From Lujinxingiaceae bacterium (lineage in GTDB: Bacteria > Myxococcota_A > Bradymonadia > Bradymonadales > Bradymonadaceae), in the NCBI GenBank assembly GCA_013697635.1, contig JACCWM010000070.1, positions 1 to 64,000 of the forward strand: 64,000 nt of DNA, read 5' to 3'. The position numbers were made by a program, and so were the translations under genes. The stretch's first letter is position 1. Each line of letters opens with the position of its first letter. Positions 25,922 to 36,159 of the stretch are shown here, piece after piece. The notes below the pieces were generated by a model. That model made no database searches. It was not told the DNA's origin and was given only the letters and a program-made list of their open reading frames with translations.

Positions 25922-26257
25922 TCAATCCCCGCCGGCCGTACAAGCCCCGCCCGCCACGCCCTCGCAGTGGCCAACGGAGTCGCCCGGAATCTCGCAAGTG
26001 CTGCACGTTTCGCTCTCGGCGCACTGGGCGTCGCGCTCGCAAGGCGCCAGGCATGTGCGCTGGAAGCAGACTAGGCCCTCGTCGCAGTTGACGTGGGCGT
26101 CGCACTCGGCCGTCTTGACGCAGGCCAAGCTGGCGAGCACCAAAAAGAGCAAGACGATAAGGCCTCGGACGGCTCGACAGGGGGCAAGCGCGCGGCTACA
26201 TTGCCCGCTTCGACTTACGCCCTCGATACGATGGATTCGATATGCTTCGCGCGCCAT
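25922..26257 (-). CDS. Small cysteine-rich putative lipoprotein
   Basis: A 111-residue protein. A hydrophobic segment ends at a probable lipobox (LASLAC, Cys46), followed by about 65 residues with nine Cys in paired spacing (CDAHVNCDEGLVC, CERDAQCAESETC), resembling the small Cys-rich modules of Myxococcota lipoproteins. The only canonical start is ATG 26257, which makes an unusually long Arg-rich leader and overlaps the divergent sppA start by 16 bases, so the true start may be non-canonical. It precedes xseA by 5 bases. Confidence 0.5.
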   Translation of the reverse strand: MAREAYRIHRIEGVSRSGQCSRALAPCRAVRGLIVLLFLVLASLACVKTAECDAHVNCDEGLVCFQRTCLAPCERDAQCAESETCSTCEIPGDSVGHCEGVAGGACTAGGD

Positions 26258-28002
26258 TTGTTCTGCTCTACAATCTGTTCAAACTTCTGCGCTACCTGTG
26301 GGCGGCCTTTTGGAACGGCCTGGGCCACTGGCTCAGCCGCAAGAAGCGAAAGTACGTGGCGATCAAGCTCGAGCGCGATTACGCCTTTGGTCCGGGCCGC
26401 GGGCTGGCCGCGCTGTTTCAGACACAGCCCACTTTCCTCGAATTTCGCCAGGACATCAAGCGGCTTGCCGGCGATCCCAAGATCGAAGGCGTGGTCATCA
26501 CGATCGAGACCGTTTCGATGGGACCGGCGCGTGCCGAGGAGTTTCGTGGGCTGATAGGCGAGCTGGTCGCCGCCGGCAAGCGCGTCGTGGTGCACTTTCA
26601 GATGATGACGCTGCGCGACTACGCGCTGGCCACGGCGGCCGACGAAATCCTGGTCACCCCGGCCGGCCGGCTCTACATCTTCGGGCTGCGCTTTGAGCAA
26701 TACTTCGCCGCCGATCTGCTTGAACGCCTGGGAGTGGCCGCCCAGTTCGTGCACATCGGGCCGTTCAAGACGGCCTCGCACCGCTTCATCCACAACGCGA
26801 TGACCGACCCTCAGCGCCTGATGATGCAAAACCTCTTCGACGGCCTGACTGGTCTCTACGAGCGTCAAATCGCCGGCGGCCGCGGACTCGATGTCACGGA
26901 CGTGCGCGCAGCCTTCTCGCACATGCCGCTCGACGTGCGCGACGCCATGCGCCTCAAGCTCGTCGATGGCGAGGCCTTTCGCACCAACGTCTCACGCTGG
27001 CTGGCCCAGGGCCCGGCGGCGAACAGCCTGCCCGGGCCGCCGGACAAAGAGATTCGCCTCTATCAGGCCCACAATTATCTCAATTCCAATCCGACGCCCT
27101 TTAAGTGGACGCCGCTGTTTCGCACCGCGCGCCGCTTTGCCGTCATGGATTTGACCGGCATGATCGTCATGCCCGACATGAACCTGCCCGGCAGCTCCGG
27201 CGCCTCGATCAACCCGTCCGAGGTGCTGCCCAGATTGCGCGCGCTCAAAAAAGACCGCAGCGTGGCCGGCGTCGTGCTCCACATCAATTCGCCAGGCGGC
27301 AGCGCCCTGGCAAGCGATCTGCTCTGGCACGCCATCCAGGATCTGCGCACGGTCAAGCCCGTCATCGCCTATTGCAGCGACCTGGCGGCAAGCGGCGGCT
27401 ATTATCTGGCCGTGGCCGCCGACAAAATCGTCTGTCGGCCCCAGACCGTCACGGGCTCGATCGGCGTCATCGCTGGCAAAATGTCGTTTCCCGGCGCCCT
27501 GGAGAAGGTCGGCATCAACGTCGAGTCGATCTACGACGACGAGGCCACAAGCTTCACAAGCCTCACCCATCCCTTGAGCGATCGCGTGCTGCAAAACCTG
27601 CAACACGACGCCCGCTCCTTTTACCGGCGCTTCTTGCAGCGCGTCGGCGAGGCCCGTGGCCTGAGCAAGCGCCGCCTGCACCGCTATGCACGCGGGCGCG
27701 TTTACACCGGCGAGGACGCTTATCGGCGCGGCCTGGTCGACGTGCTCGGCGGCTTCGATGAGGCCATCGCCCTGCTCGCCACCCTGGCCAAGCTCGACGC
27801 GAAGACCACCGAAGTCGAGTTCGTCGCCCACCGCCGCCAGACGATCAAGAGCGCCGTACGAAAATCCTTCATCCTGGCCGAGCTTGAGTTCGCCCAACCC
27901 CTGCTGGGCGAACTAGCCCAGGCCGCCGCGGCCACCGCCATGTTGCGCCACGAACCCGTGCTGGCCCTGACCCCCTATCAATTCAGCACCCAGCCATCTT
28001 GA
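26242..28002 (+). CDS. sppA: Signal peptide peptidase SppA, two-domain (67K) type
   Basis: A 586-residue S49-family serine protease with an N-terminal membrane-anchor-like segment. Two tandem S49 domains are present. The first supplies the general-base Lys in GPFKTASHRF (about 176). The second has HINSPGGSALAS and the nucleophile Ser in DLAASGGYYLA (about 384), then GSIGVIAGKMSFPGALEKVGI. Such enzymes degrade cleaved signal peptides and membrane-associated fragments. The start overlaps that of the divergent Cys-rich lipoprotein gene. Confidence 0.88.
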   Translation: MLRAPFVLLYNLFKLLRYLWAAFWNGLGHWLSRKKRKYVAIKLERDYAFGPGRGLAALFQTQPTFLEFRQDIKRLAGDPKIEGVVITIETVSMGPARAEEFRGLIGELVAAGKRVVVHFQMMTLRDYALATAADEILVTPAGRLYIFGLRFEQYFAADLLERLGVAAQFVHIGPFKTASHRFIHNAMTDPQRLMMQNLFDGLTGLYERQIAGGRGLDVTDVRAAFSHMPLDVRDAMRLKLVDGEAFRTNVSRWLAQGPAANSLPGPPDKEIRLYQAHNYLNSNPTPFKWTPLFRTARRFAVMDLTGMIVMPDMNLPGSSGASINPSEVLPRLRALKKDRSVAGVVLHINSPGGSALASDLLWHAIQDLRTVKPVIAYCSDLAASGGYYLAVAADKIVCRPQTVTGSIGVIAGKMSFPGALEKVGINVESIYDDEATSFTSLTHPLSDRVLQNLQHDARSFYRRFLQRVGEARGLSKRRLHRYARGRVYTGEDAYRRGLVDVLGGFDEAIALLATLAKLDAKTTEVEFVAHRRQTIKSAVRKSFILAELEFAQPLLGELAQAAAATAMLRHEPVLALTPYQFSTQPS

Positions 28003-28094
28003 ATCCTTGCACGCTTTTGTACATCTTATGCCCTGCTGCCCCCAGAGGGCTGCCCCCTTTAACCACCTGATCTCGAGAACCAGCGGAGCCAACG

Positions 28095-28358
28095 ATGGCC
28101 GAAGTACAGATTTATCGCACTTCCTATTGCCCCTATTGCGACATGGCCAAGCGCCTCTTCCAGGAGCTCGGCGTCGCCTTTGAGGAGATCGACGTCACCC
28201 ACGACGACGACGCGCGCGCCGAGCTGATCAAGCGCACCGGCGGCCGGCGCACCGTGCCCCAGATCTTCATCAACGGTGAGGCCGTCGGCGGCTACAGCGA
28301 CGTCCGCGCGTTGCAGACGCAGGGCAAGCTCACCGAGATGTTGGCGGCTTCCAAGTAG
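28095..28358 (+). CDS. grxC: Glutaredoxin (GrxC-like, dithiol)
   Basis: An 87-residue thiol-disulfide oxidoreductase of the usual glutaredoxin length. The active site CPYC occurs at 12-15, TVPQIFING carries the cis-Pro, and GGYSDVRAL forms the glutathione-binding Gly-Gly-x-Asp segment. It is probably cytoplasmic and reduced by glutathione. The gene has its own terminator at 28381-28405 and is separated from sppA by 92 bases. Confidence 0.92.
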   Translation: MAEVQIYRTSYCPYCDMAKRLFQELGVAFEEIDVTHDDDARAELIKRTGGRRTVPQIFINGEAVGGYSDVRALQTQGKLTEMLAASK

Positions 28359-28380
28359 TCGATCGCACCAGAAACAAAGA

Positions 28381-28405
28381 GAGCCGGCGCTCATCGCGCT
28401 GGCTC
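28381..28405. terminator. Bidirectional terminator between grxC and the convergent AgmX-type gene
   Basis: GAGCCGGCGC (28381-28390), loop TCATC and GCGCTGGCTC (28396-28405) form a ten-pair stem with one G-U. It is flanked by an A-rich left side (GAAACAAAGA) and a T-rich right side (TTCTCGTTTCTT), so it can serve both converging transcripts. Confidence 0.75.
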
Positions 28406-28446
28406 TTCTCGTTTCTTGTGCTGTTCGCTTTCGCTCTATCCGAGGC

Positions 28447-29814
28447 TTACTCGAGACCGGAGAAGACGAAGGGATAGTTGATGATGCAGATACCGCCATC
28501 GGGCTTCTCGAAGCGCATGCGCTGGATGACGCGGGTGATGCAGCCTTCGACCTCGCGGTTGTTCATCGTCGAGCTTGCGATCGAGGGGCTGGCCACGGCG
28601 CCGTCGAGCTGGATGCGCCACTGGGCGACGATCTGACCGCTCAGGCTGGGGTTGGTCTGCAGCTCCTTCTCAAAGCAGTAACGAATGGCGTTGGCGCGTT
28701 GGCCGACGACGCGGCGGATGTTGGCCGCGTCACAGAAGTCGCCGACCTGGGGGGTACCCTGGGAGAGCTTGGGTGTGACCTTCTTGGCAGTGCCCTTGCC
28801 GATCTTGGCGCCCGTGCCCTTTCCACCGCCGGTATCGACCTTGCCCAGGCCGCCGACGCGGCCAAAGCCCTCGCCGCCGCCACCGCCGCCGGTGCCGCGC
28901 ATGCCCATGCCGCCGGCGCCGCGGCCGACGACGAGATCGCCGCCCTCACCGCTCATCGCGACGTTCATCTTGGCGTCAAAGCCGTCGGAGTCGACAAAGA
29001 TGTTCTTGAACGGGCCGGCGCTGAGCAGCTCGGAGCTGAGCGCCTTGTTGATGCCGATGTTCTTGACGTCGATCTTGTCGACCATCTCGCCGTCGACCTT
29101 GGGGATCTTCGACTCTGGGATGTCCTCGTCGGGATCGCCGAATTTGCCTTCCTCGCCGCCCGCCTTCTTGCCGGTGGTGTCCTCTTCCGGGGTGTCGACT
29201 TCCTCTTCCTCGAGGGGATCGAGCACGTCGTCGACCATGAACTTGACGAAGCGATCGTAGTTGACCATGTCGTCGAGATCAGGGTTGGGGTCAAAGGCGA
29301 GCATGGCCGTGAGCAAGAAGCCCACGTGGGTGACCATGGCAAAGAGCAGGCACAAGACCATCGCCCCCTCGAAGCTGCCGGTGAAACCACGGCCGGCAAC
29401 CTTGTCGCCCTTCTCCAGCAGCTGAAAGAAGATGTTGATCTTGCCCAGACTGATCACGCCCCAATCGCCGGAGCGAAGCGCAAGTTCATAAGAGGCTGCC
29501 TGGCCACTCTCGGTGGTCACCGCATCGCGCTTGGTCGCTTTCTTGTCCTCGATCAGTTCCTCGAGGTCAAACTCCTCCTCGCCGAGATGCACGCTGCCAT
29601 CGAGCTTGTCGGTAAAGCGCAGGGTGTAGCCCTCGGGCGTGCGCTCGAACATCGGGAACACCGCCGGCACGCCCGGGGCGGGCACGGTGAAGATGTTGCT
29701 GTCTTCGTCACCGATCGTAACAATCGGCTCGCTGGTCTGAGCGAAGGATTTCTCCTGATAAATGGTCCCGTTCCAGACCAGCGCGACACGTAAGTTATGG
29801 CTATTCGACTTCAC
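28447..29814 (-). CDS. AgmX/PglI-domain protein with FHA-like N-terminal domain
   Basis: A 455-residue protein. The N-terminal ~135 residues follow the pattern seen at the head of many Myxococcota AgmX-type proteins (TIGDEDSNIFTVPAPG, then FPMFE and YTLRFTDKLDGSV). One transmembrane helix lies near 150-175. An acidic linker, a Gly-rich stretch (about 300-345) and the C-terminal AgmX/PglI domain follow, with Cys in DFCDAANI, RYCFEKE and GCITRV. TonB-like energy transduction or envelope scaffolding is inferred. It starts with GTG at 29814, with GGAG eight bases upstream. Confidence 0.78.
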   Translation of the reverse strand: MKSNSHNLRVALVWNGTIYQEKSFAQTSEPIVTIGDEDSNIFTVPAPGVPAVFPMFERTPEGYTLRFTDKLDGSVHLGEEEFDLEELIEDKKATKRDAVTTESGQAASYELALRSGDWGVISLGKINIFFQLLEKGDKVAGRGFTGSFEGAMVLCLLFAMVTHVGFLLTAMLAFDPNPDLDDMVNYDRFVKFMVDDVLDPLEEEEVDTPEEDTTGKKAGGEEGKFGDPDEDIPESKIPKVDGEMVDKIDVKNIGINKALSSELLSAGPFKNIFVDSDGFDAKMNVAMSGEGGDLVVGRGAGGMGMRGTGGGGGGEGFGRVGGLGKVDTGGGKGTGAKIGKGTAKKVTPKLSQGTPQVGDFCDAANIRRVVGQRANAIRYCFEKELQTNPSLSGQIVAQWRIQLDGAVASPSIASSTMNNREVEGCITRVIQRMRFEKPDGGICIINYPFVFSGLE

Positions 29815-30203
29815 CTGGGTGGCTCCGTAATCAATTATGAATCAAGCACTTACTGATGGTTGCGTCACGCAGCGGGCGACAGACTTAGACTCTACTCGTT
29901 TCGGTCGGTCGGTCAACGAAAGTGCCGCATGTTAACCAGAATTCGTGGCTGCGATCTCTCCGTGTAGGAGGTTTCGCCACCTGAAAATGGACAACGAACG
30001 ATACTTTTTGAACCACACGACGTCAAGGCTACAGAATCGGCCAGTTTCCGCTTACCAGGGAGGAGTCACTTTCGGCGCGCATCGAAATTGCGCATCGAGG
30101 TGACATCTCCTAAGCTGGCGTCGTATCGCTCGAGGGGCTCGCCAGTTGACCAACGCGCTTGCCCTTCACTTGAGAGCTGACAAGGACCGCCATCAAAAGT
30201 TCC
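29815..30203. other. Divergent intergenic region
   Basis: No gene is supported. The region is less GC-rich than its neighbours and must hold the promoters of both flanking genes. Visible elements are three tandem CGGT units around 29900-29920, flanked by TTTCG/CGAAA arms, and a spaced inverted repeat CTGGCG (30115-30120) / CGCCAG (30140-30145). No confident -35/-10 pair was found. Confidence 0.4.
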
Positions 30204-31175
30204 ATGGTATCGAAAACAAATTCAAGGTTCTTGGGTCTGGCCATCGCCGCCACAATGCTGTGTTGGGGTGCGTCAGCACGCGCCCAGAACGAGGTTTCCG
30301 GCGAGCAACAAGGATCTGCGATTCCGGGCGCGAGCACCTTTGACGAGGTGAGCGTGGAGCGCATTCGCCCCCAGGATCTGCCCGAGGCCACGCCGCGGCT
30401 GCCGCCAGGGCTGATTCGCCAGAGCGCCACGACGCTGCCTCGCCCGGCCTCGCTCAACGAGCTCAAAGAGGGCGCACGGGTGGTCGAGGCGGCCGTCGTC
30501 GAGGTCATCGCCGTACACATGCCGCCCAGGCCCTATCGCCAGACCCCGATGTACCACCGCGGCCACGGCGTCTGGCTTAGCGACGCAGTTCAAAGCCAGG
30601 CCGTGCTCGTGAGCACCTTCGACTGGCTCGAGGACGCCCAGACGATCTACGTGCTTCCAGCCCATCTCAGCCGACAGCTTGCCGCCCGTGATCCCAACGT
30701 GGGCACGGCCACCTTTCGCTCGCTCGATTCGGTGACCATGGGCGGGCTCGATACACGCTGGTTGCAAACTCACCAATCCGAGCTGATCGAGGTGCGCCGC
30801 CACCAGGGCACGCGCCATCGAAACCTGGTCGCGCTGGTCTCCACGCCGCCGGGCGGCCTGAGCGCGCCGGCAAGAGCGCTGACGATCTTCGACACCAACA
30901 ACGCACTTCCCTTGCAGGCCTATGGCTTCAGCCACTTCGCCGGCGCCGCGCTTGTACCAACGCACCTGATTATGGCCGCGTCCGAGAATGAATCATTGGC
31001 CTTCTATCTGCAGAACACCTTTGCGGCCATCCTCGGCGCGCCGATCGTCTCGCCAGATGGCCAGCTCATCGCCCTCAACGCCTTGCGCGACCCGGCAAAG
31101 CCCGAGATCTCCCTGGCCGTGCCCTCGGCCGCGATCACGGCGTTTCTTCAAAGCCTCGCCACAACCAAGCCCTGA
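30204..31175 (+). CDS. Exported trypsin-like protein, probably catalytically inactive
   Basis: A 323-residue protein with a signal peptide (cleavage near ASARA-Q, about 27). The body resembles a trypsin/HtrA-like fold: HGVWL...AVLVSTFDWLEDA where the His region is expected, and GAPIVSPDGQLIALNAL where active enzymes carry GxSGxP followed by V-x-x-x-G-x-L-I-G-I. At that site the sequence is ILGAP, so the nucleophile Ser appears to be Leu. Read as a non-proteolytic homologue; family assignment is tentative. tilS starts 6 bases after its stop, implying one transcript. Confidence 0.55.
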   Translation: MVSKTNSRFLGLAIAATMLCWGASARAQNEVSGEQQGSAIPGASTFDEVSVERIRPQDLPEATPRLPPGLIRQSATTLPRPASLNELKEGARVVEAAVVEVIAVHMPPRPYRQTPMYHRGHGVWLSDAVQSQAVLVSTFDWLEDAQTIYVLPAHLSRQLAARDPNVGTATFRSLDSVTMGGLDTRWLQTHQSELIEVRRHQGTRHRNLVALVSTPPGGLSAPARALTIFDTNNALPLQAYGFSHFAGAALVPTHLIMAASENESLAFYLQNTFAAILGAPIVSPDGQLIALNALRDPAKPEISLAVPSAAITAFLQSLATTKP

Positions 31176-31181
31176 GGTCTT

Positions 31182-32585
31182 GTGGCCGATGACGCCCTTC
31201 TCCATCGCGTTGCCGACGCGCTCGGCCTGCAGCCAAGCAAGCCAGCGCCCCCGGGCGGCCTGCTCGTCGCCTGGAGCGGCGGGCTCGACTCGAGCGTGCT
31301 CCTCGATCTGCTCGAGCGCTTGAGCAGGCGCCACGGCTTTGAGCTCGCCGCCGTGCACGTCGACCACGGGCTGCGCCCTGACTCGCGCGACGATGCCGCG
31401 TTTTGCACCCAGGAGGCCGCCCGGCGAGGGTTAGCCTTTCGCCTCGAGCACATCACCGTGCGAAAGGGCCACTCCACCCAGAGTCAGGCCCGCGCCCAAC
31501 GCTACGCCGCGATCGCCGAAGCCGCCGACGCGCTCGGCCTGGCGACAGTTGTGACCGCCCATCACGCCGACGATGCGCTCGAGACGGCGCTGCTCAACCT
31601 GAGCCGTGGCACCGGCCTTCGCGGTCTCGTCTCGCTGAGCGCGCCAGGCGACTCGCCGGGCATCGCTCGCCCGCTGCTCACCACAAGGCGCGCCGAGATC
31701 GAAGCCTATGCCAGCCAGCGCGCGCTTCGCTGGATCGACGACCCGACAAACCTCGAGGACCACTACGAACGAAACCGCCTGCGCCACCAGGTGTTGCCAG
31801 CGCTCGTCGATGCGCGTCGAGGCAGCGCTCCGCTGCTCGCAAGCCTCGCCAATCTGCGCCAGGACTCCGACGCCCTCCAATACTATGCCCGCGCGCTGAG
31901 CGAGCGCGCGCGCCGCGACGACGAGCCCGGATTGCAAACCATCGCCTTTGACCGCCAGGTTCTGGCCGGCCAGCCGGCTGCGACCATCGCGCTCGCGCTT
32001 CGCCAGGTCCACGATGGTTGGAGCATGGCGAGCCTTGGTGCCGTCGTCGAAGCGATCGGGCAAGCACAAAGCGGCCAGACGATCGCAATCGCCGGCGCCA
32101 CTGTTATCGTGCGCGCACACCGCGTCGTCATCGAGCCCACACGTGGGCGCGGCCCCCAAGAGCTCGCCGCTCGCCAGGCATTTGCGGCCACCGTGGCCGT
32201 AGGCCAGCCCGGCGAACTCCCCTGGTTTGGCTGGCACATCGGCTGGCAGCTGCGCGCACGCACTTCGGGCGACGAGCAGCCTGTGCCAGCGTGCATCGCG
32301 CGCTTTGACGCCGAGCTGCTGCCTCAAACCCTGATTGTGCGCGGTCCTCAAGAGTCAGAACGCCTCGTGGTCGAGGGCATGGATGGGCGAAAACGGCTCA
32401 AAGATCTGTTCGCAGCCCACGGCGTTGCCAGCGACGAGCGCTGGCGATGGCCCTGCCTGGCCGCCGCAGATAAACTCTTGTGGGTATGCGCCATTCGACG
32501 CAGCGCAGATTTTGCACTCACCCCGGCCACAACCACCGTGCTCGAGATCCGCTGCGAGCAGCCCACCGAGGGCGAAGAAGTGTAA
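31182..32585 (+). CDS. tilS: tRNA(Ile)-lysidine synthase
   Basis: A 467-residue enzyme that modifies C34 of tRNA-Ile(CAU) to lysidine using ATP. The N-type PP-loop SGGLDSS is at 32-38, followed by HVDHGLRPDS, TAHHADDALET and a central HYERNRLRHQVLP helix. The C-terminal TilS domains end in the typical GRKRLKDLF...WPCLAAADKLLWVCAIRRS block. It starts with GTG at 31182, six bases after the preceding stop, with TGAGG overlapping that stop. Confidence 0.93.
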   Translation: MADDALLHRVADALGLQPSKPAPPGGLLVAWSGGLDSSVLLDLLERLSRRHGFELAAVHVDHGLRPDSRDDAAFCTQEAARRGLAFRLEHITVRKGHSTQSQARAQRYAAIAEAADALGLATVVTAHHADDALETALLNLSRGTGLRGLVSLSAPGDSPGIARPLLTTRRAEIEAYASQRALRWIDDPTNLEDHYERNRLRHQVLPALVDARRGSAPLLASLANLRQDSDALQYYARALSERARRDDEPGLQTIAFDRQVLAGQPAATIALALRQVHDGWSMASLGAVVEAIGQAQSGQTIAIAGATVIVRAHRVVIEPTRGRGPQELAARQAFAATVAVGQPGELPWFGWHIGWQLRARTSGDEQPVPACIARFDAELLPQTLIVRGPQESERLVVEGMDGRKRLKDLFAAHGVASDERWRWPCLAAADKLLWVCAIRRSADFALTPATTTVLEIRCEQPTEGEEV

Positions 32586-32888
32586 TATTTTAGGTAGGTT
32601 GGAAATATCTGGGTAGTACAAGAACTTCCTTAATTACCATGACGACGCGCCCGACGAGGCCCTGTCATAACGTCAGTAGATCAACGCTTGAGCCTAAACT
32701 GGGTGAGTCGATGGCGTGGTTGAAAGGGTAGGACCGAGGTGTTATAGCTAGTTGGCGAGGTATATGGCCGCCAGTAGCCGTATTTCAGGCGCCAAATTGA
32801 CCGCAAACGCACGTGTCTCCAACACAAAATGAGACACCTGTTCTGCCCATCCCAGTGAGGATAGGCAAAGCACCCCTTCTGAAGAGGA
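32586..32888. other. Leader region upstream of ftsH
   Basis: No gene is supported. The stretch is AT-richer than its surroundings. It contains a spaced inverted repeat GTGTCTC (32813-32819) / GAGACAC (32831-32837) about 50 bases before the ftsH ATG, which could be a 5'-UTR hairpin or operator. The strong ribosome binding site GAAGAGGA lies at 32881-32888. Confidence 0.4.
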
Positions 32889-34853
<1,965 letters not shown>

Positions 34854-34879
34854 TCGAGAGCATCGCTTGAAGAACTTAG

Positions 34880-34914
34880 CCAGCAACTCTTAATCGGGTT
34901 GCTGGTTTTTTTTT
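34880..34914 (+). terminator. Rho-independent terminator of ftsH
   Basis: CCAGCAAC (34880-34887) and GTTGCTGG (34898-34905) form a perfect eight-pair stem with a ten-base loop, followed by nine T (34906-34914). Confidence 0.93.
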
Positions 34915-34943
34915 GCCCTTGTTGTTCACCCCATGCCCAATCC

Positions 34944-35858
34944 ATGTTGATGCCCATGAGCGCCTCGATAGCCCTTGCCTGCCCACGTCCCATCCCCGCG
35001 CCTGTTCGCCTCAGCGAGCGCAGCCTGAGCTTTGGCAAGCGCTGCTATGTCATGGGAATCGTCAACGTCACGCCGGACTCCTTCTCCGATGGCGGCGCAT
35101 ATTTGACCCACGACGCCGCCCTGGCCCACGCACTGATGCTTGCCGAGGCTGGTGCGGACATCGTCGACATCGGTGGTGAGTCGACGCGCCCCGGCGCAAA
35201 GCCCGTTGCAGTCGACGAAGAGCTCGAGCGCGTGGTCGCCGTGATCGAGGGCTTGCGCGCGCGAAGCCCCGTGCTCATCTCGGTGGACACCTACAAGGCG
35301 GCCGTCGCGAGCGCGGCACTGGCGGCTGGGGCCGACATCATCAACGACATCAGCGCGCTGGGCTTCGATACCGACATGGCGGCCGTGGTGGCGAGCAGTG
35401 GCGCGGCGCTGGTGATGATGCACATGCGAAAGACACCGGCCGATATGCAAGAAGACATCGTCTACGATGACCTGGTCGACGACGTGCTCGACTTTTTTCG
35501 TGAGCGCTTGGCCCGCGCCGACGCCGCAGGCATCGCGCGCGAGCAGATCATCCTCGATCCGGGCATCGGCTTTGGAAAGACCGTGGATCAGAACTACAGG
35601 TTGTTGCGAGAGCTTGGCCGCTTTACCGAGCTTGGCCGTCCGATCCTTTTGGGCACGAGTCGCAAGCGCTTTTTGGGTGCCATCGTTGGAAAGCCGGCCA
35701 ACGATCGCGTCTGGGCTACGGCCGCCACGGTCGCCTGCGGGATCTGGGCTGGCGCGGACATCGTGCGCGTGCATGACGTCGCCCAGATGGTTGACGTCGC
35801 CCGTGTTGCCGAGGCGATCGCGGCGATGAGTTTTCAAGACCAGGCCACACCCTTTTGA
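34944..35858 (+). CDS. folP: Dihydropteroate synthase
   Basis: A 304-residue enzyme joining p-aminobenzoate to 6-hydroxymethyl-dihydropterin diphosphate in folate synthesis. It shows MGIVNVTPDSFSDGG near the start, GGESTRPGA, SVDTYK, INDISAL, DPGIGFGKT and LGTSRKRFLG, all family motifs. Three close ATGs (34944, 34950, 34956) are possible; the first is given. A longer frame back to 34899 would start inside the ftsH terminator. Confidence 0.93.
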   Translation: MLMPMSASIALACPRPIPAPVRLSERSLSFGKRCYVMGIVNVTPDSFSDGGAYLTHDAALAHALMLAEAGADIVDIGGESTRPGAKPVAVDEELERVVAVIEGLRARSPVLISVDTYKAAVASAALAAGADIINDISALGFDTDMAAVVASSGAALVMMHMRKTPADMQEDIVYDDLVDDVLDFFRERLARADAAGIAREQIILDPGIGFGKTVDQNYRLLRELGRFTELGRPILLGTSRKRFLGAIVGKPANDRVWATAATVACGIWAGADIVRVHDVAQMVDVARVAEAIAAMSFQDQATPF

Positions 35859-36159
35859 GCGACGTGCCACGATCTCGCTTTAAATCCAAACACATGCGTC
35901 TTTTTTTTGCGCGATGACCAATCATCGGCGACGATGGCGCATGGATCAGCACAAGCAATGCCCACAGCAAGCCAGAATTTTTCATCGGTATCGAGGGTTT
36001 GAGTCTGTGCCATAACCTGATAATAAGTACACCCCGTCGATGCTGTGCATGGGAGTCCTTGGCCACACCTTCACCCCGCCAAAAGCGCAATTTTTCCCAG
36101 CGATCGCTGACCTCTGAAGCCTTGATGTCTGCCGCTCGCTCAACCGGGTAATCCGGGGC
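35859..36159. other. Intergenic region between folP and cdaA
   Basis: About 300 bases without a convincing gene. A run of eight T at 35901-35908 is followed, not preceded, by a small GATGA-CCAA-TCATC inverted repeat (35913-35926), so no plus-strand terminator can be drawn. A promoter for cdaA presumably lies here, but no clear boxes are visible. Confidence 0.4.

Noticed and set aside
24828-26696. 622-residue plus-strand frame
   Set aside because: Runs antisense through xseA and into sppA in the wrong frame; both of those carry clear family motifs.
28276-29793. 505-residue plus-strand frame
   Set aside because: Antisense to the AgmX-type gene; begins inside grxC in another frame and crosses the terminator at 28381-28405.
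35716-35985. Minus-strand frame starting MKNSGLLWALLVLIHAP that looks like a signal peptide
   Set aside because: After about 20 residues it becomes Arg/Lys-rich and runs antisense into folP; no ribosome site was found, so the leader-like start is probably chance.
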